Positions 58,204 through 64,000 of a stretch of DNA of 64,000 bases are shown one piece after another (position 1 is the first letter of the stretch; each line of letters starts with the position of its first letter). The stretch comes from JBBDMC01 sp963826055 (GTDB taxonomy: Bacteria; Pseudomonadota; Alphaproteobacteria; Rhizobiales; Kaistiaceae), in contig CAWGVO010000006.1 of assembly GCA_963826055.1 (NCBI GenBank), positions 186,001-250,000 on the forward strand, written 5' to 3'. The notes under the pieces were generated by a model. That model ran no database searches. It was not told the origin of the DNA and was given only the letters and a program-made list of their open reading frames with translations. A program made the position numbers and the translations under genes.

Positions 58204-58479
58204 ATGACCGAACAGATGCGCCCGCGCGTGAAGTATGTCATCGGGCCCGACGGCAGTCCTCTGACGATCGCGGACTTGCCGCCGCAGAATACCAAGCGCT
58301 GGGTGATCCGCCGCAAGGCCGAGGTCGTCGCCGCGGTTCGCGGCGGATTGCTGAGCCTCGACGAGGCGTGCAACCGATACAAGCTGACCGTCGAGGAGTT
58401 CCTCTCCTGGCAGCAGTCGATCGAAGAGCACGGCCTCGCCGGCCTGCGCACGACCCGCATCCAGCAGTACCGGCAGTAA
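58204..58479 (+). CDS. sciP: SciP, small CtrA inhibitory protein (DUF1153)
   Basis: 91 residues, MTEQMRPRVKYVIGPDGSPL...RRKAEVVAAVRGGLLSLDEA...IEEHGLAGLRTTR. It is near-identical in pattern to the DUF1153/SciP family of Alphaproteobacteria, a helix-turn-helix protein that binds CtrA and blocks its activation of promoters. Full length and intact. It is the strongest taxonomic marker in the window. Confidence 0.95.
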   Translation: MTEQMRPRVKYVIGPDGSPLTIADLPPQNTKRWVIRRKAEVVAAVRGGLLSLDEACNRYKLTVEEFLSWQQSIEEHGLAGLRTTRIQQYRQ

Positions 58480-58493
58480 GGCCGCAGGCGGCC
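58480..58493 (+). terminator. short perfect hairpin between sciP and the hydrolase gene
   Basis: GGCCGC-AG-GCGGCC directly after the sciP TAA; no T-tract follows, so it is a weak bidirectional terminator at best. Confidence 0.4.
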
Positions 58494-58503
58494 GTCCTAT
58501 CCG

Positions 58504-59203
58504 TCACAGCGTCACCGGCTTGCCGCGCTCCGGCACCAGCACGTGCGTGTCCGATTCGCCCATCTCGGCGATGAACCCGTCGGCCGGACTGGTCGATGAT
58601 CGGAAACGTGCCGTAGTGGCATGGGATCACGGTCTCGAAATCGTAGAAGCGCCGGCAGGCCATGGCGGCGAGCCGCGCACCCATGGTGAAGCGGTCGCCG
58701 ATCGGCACGATGCCGATCCTGGGCTGGTAGATCTCGTTGATCAGCGCCATGTCGGAAAAGATGTCGGTGTCGCCCATGTGGAGAAGCGTCTTCTCGCCGG
58801 GCGCAGTGAGGACGATGCCGGCCGGATTGCCGAGGTAGATGGAGCGCCCGTCGACATTCGCTCGCCGGAGGAGTGCCAGGCGGAAACGAAGGCAACCGCG
58901 AAGGCACCGAAATCGATCCGGCCGCCGTGGTTGCCGGGACTGATGTTCTCCACGCCCTTCGATTGAAGAAAATGGCAGAGCTCGAAATTGGCGACGAGGG
59001 TCGCGTTGGTCGCCTTGCAGATGTCGACGGTCTGCCCGATGTGGTCGTCGTGGCCGTGGCGTGAGCACCACATGGGTGGCGCCATGGTAGGCGGCCCTGA
59101 CGTCGCCATCGAACGTCGGATTGTCGATGAACGGGTCGATCATGATGACGGCCCCGCCGATATCGACACGAAAGGCGGAATGGCCGAACCAGGTGAGTTT
59201 CAT
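58504..59203 (-). CDS. UPF0173 metal-dependent hydrolase, metallo-beta-lactamase fold (three frame changes)
   Basis: About 232 residues. From ATG 59203, MKLTWFGHSAFRVDIGGAVI and IDPFIDNPTF; the frame changes near 59055 to HGHDDHIGQTVDICKATNAT (metal-binding HxHDDH), back near 58870 to SIYLGNPAGIVLTAPGEKTL, LLHMGDTDIFSD and VIPCHYGTFPIIDQ; and near 58590 to ADGFIAEMGESDTHVLVPER, stopping at 58504. Conserved residues line up over all pieces. Function in the cell is unknown for the family. Confidence 0.8.
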
Positions 59204-59293
59204 CTTTCCCTCCCGTTTCCGTTGATCGGTCGGTGAAGCCGGGCGGGCACGACGGCGCTTCCCGACGGCGGACAGGGTGCCGATAATACGGCG

Positions 59294-59780
59294 ATGGGCA
59301 AGATGGCAACCGACCTATCAATCGGCGACTTCGCGGCGCGGCTGCCGGAGAAGGCCGCGGTCATCGGGCTCGACCTCGGCACCAAGACGATCGGTCTCGC
59401 CCTCTCCGACATCGGCCGGCGGATCGCCTCGCCGCTCGTGACCATCCGGCGGACCAAATTCAAGGCCGATGCCGAGCGCACTGCTGGAACAGGTCCGCCT
59501 GCACCACGTCGCCGGGCTCGTCCTCGGCCTGCCGCTCAACATGGATGGCTCCGAGGGCCCCCGCGCGCAGGCGACGCGCGCCTTTGCCCGCAACCTCGCC
59601 GGCCTGACCGACCTGCCGATCCTGCTGTGGGACGAGCGTCTGTCGACGGCGGCCGTCACCCGCACGCTGATCGCCGGCGACATCAGCCGCAAACGCCGCG
59701 CCGCGCTGGTCGACAAGATGGCTGCCGCGTACATCCTGCAAGGGGCGCTCGACCGCATGGCGGGCGAGGCAGGTTCGTAG
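59294..59780 (+). CDS. ruvX: RuvX (YqgF) Holliday-junction resolvase-like protein (one frame change)
   Basis: About 161 residues. ATG 59294 or 59303: KAAVIGLDLGTKTIGLALSD, the RNase H-like core, then IASPLVTIRR. A one-base shift near 59470 leads to SALLEQVRLHHVAGLVLGLP, LLWDERLSTAAVTRTLIAGD and ALVDKMAAAYILQGALD, ending at 59780. Involved in rRNA 5' processing or junction resolution. Intact active-site Asp, Glu (WDERLST) and Asp (VDKMAA). Confidence 0.88.
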
Positions 59781-60520
59781 GGATCGCGGGAGGAGCCCAG
59801 GCGAATCCGCTGCTTTCCGCCGCGAACCATCGAGCGCGGGATCCAGGGATTCCTTCGCCGAGATCCTGGCTGTCCCCGCATGCGGCTCGCGGGAAAGCGG
59901 AGAGAGGTTTCATCGGGCGCGCCTCTCCGTTCCCGCGAGCGGTTCCGCTCCGGGGTTTGGTGTCCCTTCCCCTGTTCGGTCCCTTCGCCCGAGCGAAGGG
60001 GTGGCGGGCGCTCATGGAACGCCAGTCCGGGTAGTCCGAGTAGCGGCGCTTCACCAGCGCCCGCCGCGACGATTTCGGGCCCTGCGCACCCGCTCTGGGC
60101 AAACGGCGGCGGGTCACGGAGTCTTGGCGGACCTCCGGCCCTGACCGCCACGGCCGCAGGTGAAGGGATTTCTCCCTCTGCCCGGCCGGGCTGACCGCCG
60201 CCGCCGGTAGCCGAGGCCGGTTGGCGGCCATACGGCAGCCCGGTCGTAGTGCCGGCCGGCGGGTACGTGGCCTCCCGACGGCCCCGGAGCGACCCGGGAC
60301 CGGCAGGCGCCGCTCCCCGCCCCACGCACAAGACGCCTCCAGAGCGCGCCCCTTCGCGGGCGAGGATCGGTGCGATTATCGGGGCGGTTTCGGAGGCGGG
60401 GATAAGTTTTCGATGCTGTCCTACGGAAAGGACAGCCGCGATGTTCTTCAAGTCCCCTCACCCGGCTCGGACCTGACGGTCCTCACCACCCTCTCCCACA
60501 AGGGGAGAGGGTTCTAGCCC
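59781..60520. other. 740-base gene-free, GC-rich stretch
   Basis: No coding region I can support: frames lack motifs and have Pro/Arg-rich shadow composition. Several local inverted repeats are present. The right end holds a strong hairpin (60488-60512). No RNA gene recognised. Confidence 0.5.
60488..60512. terminator. strong hairpin at the 3' end of the AidB-like gene
   Basis: ACCCTCTCCC-ACAAG-GGGAGAGGGT, a perfect 10-base stem nine bases past the minus-strand stop. The CCCTCTCC/GGAGAGGG stem is a common dispersed intergenic repeat in proteobacteria; without a clear T-tract it may be either. Confidence 0.5.
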
Positions 60521-62164
60521 CTAATCCTCCGGGCAAAGGTAGTTGACGAAGGCCTTGGCGTCGAAGCGGGAATCGAGCATGCCGTAGGTCGAGCGCCATG
60601 GCTTGCCGAGGCGCGTTTCGAGGAACGCGTCGGCGACCACCGAGGGGAAGCGGCGGCGAAGCGCGGCGGCTGCCACGGTCATCGCAAGCTGCTCGGTGAG
60701 GATGCGCGCCGAGCCCTCGTCGGCGAGCGCGACGGCGGTGGCCGCACGCAGCACGTTCAGCGTCGACTTGGCCGTCGGCCCCAGCGCGTCCTCGACGTTG
60801 GCGAGCACCGCCTCCAGCGGCTCGGACGACTTGCGCAGCACCCGCATCACGTCGAGGCACATGACGTTGCCCGGCCCCTCCCAGATCGAGTTGACCGGCG
60901 CCTCGCGGTAGAGCCGCGGCAGGCGGCTCTCCTCGATGTAGCCGTTGCCGCCGAGGCACTCCATCGCCTCGCAGATCATCGGCGGCGCCACCTTGGTGAC
61001 CCAGTACTTGACGGCCGGCGTCATCAGCCGCGCGAAGGCCGCCTCGCCCGGGTCGCTGTCGGCACGGTCGAAGGACTCCGCCAGCCGGAAGGCGAGCGCC
61101 GCCGCCGCCACCGCATCGAGCGCCATGTCGGCGAGCACGCGCGTCATCAGCGGCTGGTCGACCAGCAACTGGCCGAACGCCTTGCGGTGGCGGCAGTGGT
61201 GCGCCGCCTCGGCGAGCGCGATGCGCATCATGCCGGCGGACGCGACGGCGCAGTCGAGCCGGGTCAGCGTCACCATGTCGATGATGGTGGCGACGCCGCG
61301 GCCGGGCTCGCCCACCAGCCAAGCCGCCGCCTCGTCAAACTCGACCTCGGCGGTGGCATTGGAGCGGTTGCCGAGCTTGTCCTTGAGCCGCATGAGGCTG
61401 AGGCCGTTGCGGCTGCCGTCGGGCAGGTAGCGCGGCATCAGGAAGCACGAGAGGCCGTCCGGCGTCTGCGCCAGCACCAGGAAACCGTCGCTGGAGGGCG
61501 CCGACAGGAACCATTTGTGGCCGGTAATCCGCCACACCCCTCCCCCGCCAGCCTGCGAGGCCGAGGTGATGTTGGCGGTAACGTCGCTGCCGCCCTGCTT
61601 CTCGGTCATGCCCATCCCGAGGGTGACGCCGGCCTTCTCCGTCGTCGGCCGCGCCGAGGAATCGTACTGGCGCGAGCGGATGAGCGGCAGCCAGTGGTCG
61701 GCGAGCGCCGGGGCGTGGGCGATCGCCGCCACCGCCGCGTTGGTCATGGTCATCGGGCAGATGTGGCCGCACTCGACCTGGGCGGTCATGTAGAGGCGGG
61801 CGGCCCGTGCCAGCGCCCGCGCGTTCCCCTCGCCGCCCCCTTCGTCCCAGATCGAGCAGTGCAGCCCGCCGGCAACGCTGCGCCGCATCAGCGCGTGGTA
61901 GGCCGGGTGGAACTCGATCGCATCGACCCGCACGCCGGTGGCGTCGTGGGTCTTGAGGATCGGCGGGAACTGGTTGGCGAAGCGCCCGAGCTCGAAGCTT
62001 TCCGGCGACCCCCACGCCGCGCCGTGCCTGGCGAGCTCGTCGACCACCGGCCGCGGCAACCCCTCGATCAGCGCGCCGAGGGCGGGATCGCTCGTGAAGA
62101 GGTTGCGACCGGCGAACGGCGGCGACTGATTGGTGACTGCGTGCGTTTCAGTCGATGAAGCCAC
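60521..62164 (-). CDS. AidB-like acyl-CoA dehydrogenase family protein
   Basis: 547 residues, the length of AidB. FAD/acyl-CoA dehydrogenase features: GHICPMTMTNAAVAAIAHAP, LGMGMTEKQGGSDVTANITS, ITGHKWFLSAPSSDGFLVLA, and MECLGGNGYIEESRLPRLYR with SIWEGPGNVMCLDVMR. AidB binds DNA and FAD and is induced by alkylating agents; close homologues also act as isovaleryl-CoA dehydrogenases. The role is thus uncertain, but family placement is firm. Confidence 0.88.
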   Translation of the reverse strand: MASSTETHAVTNQSPPFAGRNLFTSDPALGALIEGLPRPVVDELARHGAAWGSPESFELGRFANQFPPILKTHDATGVRVDAIEFHPAYHALMRRSVAGGLHCSIWDEGGGEGNARALARAARLYMTAQVECGHICPMTMTNAAVAAIAHAPALADHWLPLIRSRQYDSSARPTTEKAGVTLGMGMTEKQGGSDVTANITSASQAGGGGVWRITGHKWFLSAPSSDGFLVLAQTPDGLSCFLMPRYLPDGSRNGLSLMRLKDKLGNRSNATAEVEFDEAAAWLVGEPGRGVATIIDMVTLTRLDCAVASAGMMRIALAEAAHHCRHRKAFGQLLVDQPLMTRVLADMALDAVAAAALAFRLAESFDRADSDPGEAAFARLMTPAVKYWVTKVAPPMICEAMECLGGNGYIEESRLPRLYREAPVNSIWEGPGNVMCLDVMRVLRKSSEPLEAVLANVEDALGPTAKSTLNVLRAATAVALADEGSARILTEQLAMTVAAAALRRRFPSVVADAFLETRLGKPWRSTYGMLDSRFDAKAFVNYLCPED

Positions 62165-62275
62165 TATGCCCCTCCGATCGCCGCACAGATAACGGCGATT
62201 CGCCCCGCCACGAGCCTAGCACGCGAGCCGCAACGCTTGCCCGCCCGCCCGATACCGCCTATAGCCATCGCTTTG

Positions 62276-63700
62276 ATGAGTGTGCCTCCGCCACCACCGC
62301 AGATTCGCCACGTCATTTCCATCAACGATCTTACCAACGGTGAGATCGAGCGCGTTTTCTCCCTCGCCGACCGGTATCTGGACTCGCTCGGCGATGCCAA
62401 TAGCCACCGCATCGCCGCGAGCACCGACCGGGCGAACGGCCGCATCCTCGCCAGCCTCTTCTACGAGCCCAGCACCCGCACCCGGCTGTCGTTCGAGAGC
62501 GCGATGCTGCGCCTCGGCGGCCAGATCATCACCAGCGCCGACCCCGCCACCTCTTCGGTCGCAAAGGGCGAGAGCCTCGCCGACACGGTGCGGGTGGTCT
62601 CCAGCTACGCCGACGCGATCGTGCTGCGCCATCCCCGCGACGGCGCCGCGCGGCTGGCGAGCGAATACGCCACCGTGCCGGTGATCAACGGCGGCGACGG
62701 CGCCCACGAACACCCGACCCAGACGCTCTGCGACATCTTCACCCTCAGACGGGAAAACAAGCATCTCCGGGACCTGAACGTGGTGGTCTCCGGCGACCTC
62801 AAGGGCAGCCGCACCATCCATTCGTTCGTTTACGCGCTTGCCCGTTTCGGCGCCAACATCATGCTGATGCCGGCGAAGGGGATGGGCCTGCCGGCCAACG
62901 TCGACCAGCGGCTGCGCGAGGAATTCAACTGCCAGCCGGTGCCGAAGAAGCGCTACGAGGACAAGAATTCCTCCATCGACGCCCTCTATGTGACGCCCGA
63001 CAAGCCGCACCAGCTTTCGCTGATCCCGAGCGTCGACGTCGACGATACGGTGGACGTGAAGATCCGCCGCAAGATCGACGCCGTCTACGTCACCCGCTTC
63101 CAGAAGGAGCGCTGGGCCAACGTCGAGGCCGAGTACCCCAAGATCGACGCCAAGTTCCTCAAGGAGGCGAAGTACGCCGAGACCAGCGTGCTCCACCCGC
63201 TCCCCCGCGTCGGCGAGCTCGACATCGCGCTCGATACCGACAGCCGCGCCCTCTACTTCCGCCAGGCCGCCTATGGGGTGCCGGTAAGGATGGCGCTGAT
63301 CGACCTGCTGCTTGCGAGCGCCGCCGAAGACCGGCTCGCCGCCTTCGCCGGCGGCTTCGCCCCGCCGGCGCGGCCGCTCTACGACCGGCCGAACGACGTC
63401 GGCCTCTCGTGCGCCAACCCCAACTGCATCGTCCACGACGCCCAGGAGCGGCCGTACGCGCGCAACAAGTTCTGGATCGTTCAGCCGCCGGGCAAGGCGT
63501 TTCGCCTGCGCTGCTTCTACTGCGAGGAGGACGTCGAGACATTCGTCGTCTCCAGCGGCAGGAAGAAAGAGTTCCACGGGCCCGAAGCGGCACCCGACCT
63601 GACGGCGGCCGTGCCGGCCGACATGGTCTTCTTCGCCGACCCCGCCGCGGCCCGGGAAGCCGGCTTCCACGAGAAGTCGGTGCGCAAGAAGAGCGCCTGA
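62276..63700 (+). CDS. pyrB: aspartate carbamoyltransferase with C-terminal zinc-binding extension
   Basis: 474 residues from ATG 62276, longer than the usual 310. Makes carbamoyl-aspartate in pyrimidine synthesis. Carbamoyl-phosphate motif FYEPSTRTRLSFESAMLRLG, loop SVAKGESLADTVRV, HPTQTLCDIFTLRRENKH and HPLPRVGELD are all present. The last 110 residues carry CANPNCIVHD and LRCFYCEEDVE, a Cys4 site similar to the zinc domain of the regulatory chain PyrI, but I do not see PyrI's N-terminal allosteric domain. This variant could form its own regulatory contacts. Confidence 0.88.
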   Translation: MSVPPPPPQIRHVISINDLTNGEIERVFSLADRYLDSLGDANSHRIAASTDRANGRILASLFYEPSTRTRLSFESAMLRLGGQIITSADPATSSVAKGESLADTVRVVSSYADAIVLRHPRDGAARLASEYATVPVINGGDGAHEHPTQTLCDIFTLRRENKHLRDLNVVVSGDLKGSRTIHSFVYALARFGANIMLMPAKGMGLPANVDQRLREEFNCQPVPKKRYEDKNSSIDALYVTPDKPHQLSLIPSVDVDDTVDVKIRRKIDAVYVTRFQKERWANVEAEYPKIDAKFLKEAKYAETSVLHPLPRVGELDIALDTDSRALYFRQAAYGVPVRMALIDLLLASAAEDRLAAFAGGFAPPARPLYDRPNDVGLSCANPNCIVHDAQERPYARNKFWIVQPPGKAFRLRCFYCEEDVETFVVSSGRKKEFHGPEAAPDLTAAVPADMVFFADPAAAREAGFHEKSVRKKSA

Positions 63701-63772
63701 CGCCGCGCACCGGTTGCCGCCCGCCCGCCACCGGCCTACGTTCGCGTCCGAGCGCCGGGGGGAGCCTTCTGA

Positions 63773-64000
63773 ATGACGACGGTGTTGAGCTGGAGTTCAC
63801 TGGCGGCGCTCGCGATCGGCTACCTGCTGGGGTCGATCCCGTTCGGGGTGGTCCTCACCCGCCTCGCCGGCCTCGGCGACATCCGCGCGATCGGCTCGGG
63901 CAACATCGGCGCAACCAACGTCTTGAGAACCGGCCACAAGGGTCTGGCCGGACTCACGCTTCTCGCCGACGCGGCCAAGGGATACGTGGCCGTGCTGGTG
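63773..64000 (+). CDS. plsY: glycerol-3-phosphate acyltransferase PlsY (5' part)
   Basis: First 76 residues; the gene runs off the window. ATG 63773 is preceded by GGGGGGAG. The sequence has LAIGYLLGSIPFGVVLTRLA, GDIRAIGSGNIGATNVLRTG and the first TM helices, all PlsY hallmarks. It makes lysophosphatidic acid from acyl-phosphate. Confidence 0.9.
   Translation, partial: MTTVLSWSSLAALAIGYLLGSIPFGVVLTRLAGLGDIRAIGSGNIGATNVLRTGHKGLAGLTLLADAAKGYVAVLV

Overview
The window is high-GC DNA from a free-living alphaproteobacterium, probably Rhodospirillales-like. The evidence is a SciP (DUF1153) gene, which is restricted to Alphaproteobacteria, next to mnmA; CtrA-type TTAA-N7-TTAA boxes; and a ruvX/pyrB/plsY housekeeping neighbourhood. 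At least ten genes, including mnmA, ruvX and a UPF0173 hydrolase, are split by single-base frame changes although both sides stay clearly coding. I read most of these as assembly or sequencing indels, not decay, and give each such gene its reconstructed span.

Layout. 1-2.1 kb: end of a class III aminotransferase and an aldehyde dehydrogenase. 2.1-9.6 kb: a liv-type ABC uptake operon (livG-F-M-H plus binding protein) behind an acyl-CoA synthetase, with a TetR regulator upstream. 9.7-27.4 kb: a predicted lipopolyketide locus. A reducing type I polyketide synthase (KS-AT-DH-ER-KR-ACP followed by two condensation-like domains), an MMPL/RND exporter, a LolA-like periplasmic carrier and a phosphopantetheinyl transferase form one minus-strand operon. 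Two acyl/aminoacyl-transferase-like genes converge on it, and an outer-membrane barrel gene is divergent from the PKS. The shared PKS/barrel promoter region holds two TTAACC palindromes. 27.5-31.4 kb: larA-larC-larE-larB, the nickel-pincer racemase and its cofactor pathway. 31.9-39.4 kb: a LuxR-type regulator divergent from an island of small secreted proteins. Four share a W-rich domain closed by two cysteines, often followed by an SH3 domain, and they sit with OmpA-, SH3- and CAP-domain proteins. Three near-identical palindromic boxes precede three of the genes. The island ends in a truncated paralogue and an IS1182-like transposase fragment.

40-51.2 kb: a catabolic island with an FAD monooxygenase, a class III CoA-transferase, a two-domain 2-hydroxyacyl-CoA dehydratase-like protein, a GntR regulator, a TRAP transporter and two tandem P450s. 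51.7-64 kb: mostly housekeeping genes: tRNA-Met, glmM with an overlapping sulfotransferase, a GlcNAc-kinase-like gene, an LpxO-like hydroxylase, a methyltransferase, mnmA, sciP, a UPF0173 hydrolase, ruvX, an AidB-like dehydrogenase, a pyrB with a zinc-finger extension, and the start of plsY.

The two parts most worth attention are the PKS/MMPL/LolA-like/barrel locus, which looks like a complete make-and-export route for an unknown envelope lipid, and the secreted W-rich/SH3 paralogue island with its repeated operator-like palindromes. Several functional links are inferred from gene order only.
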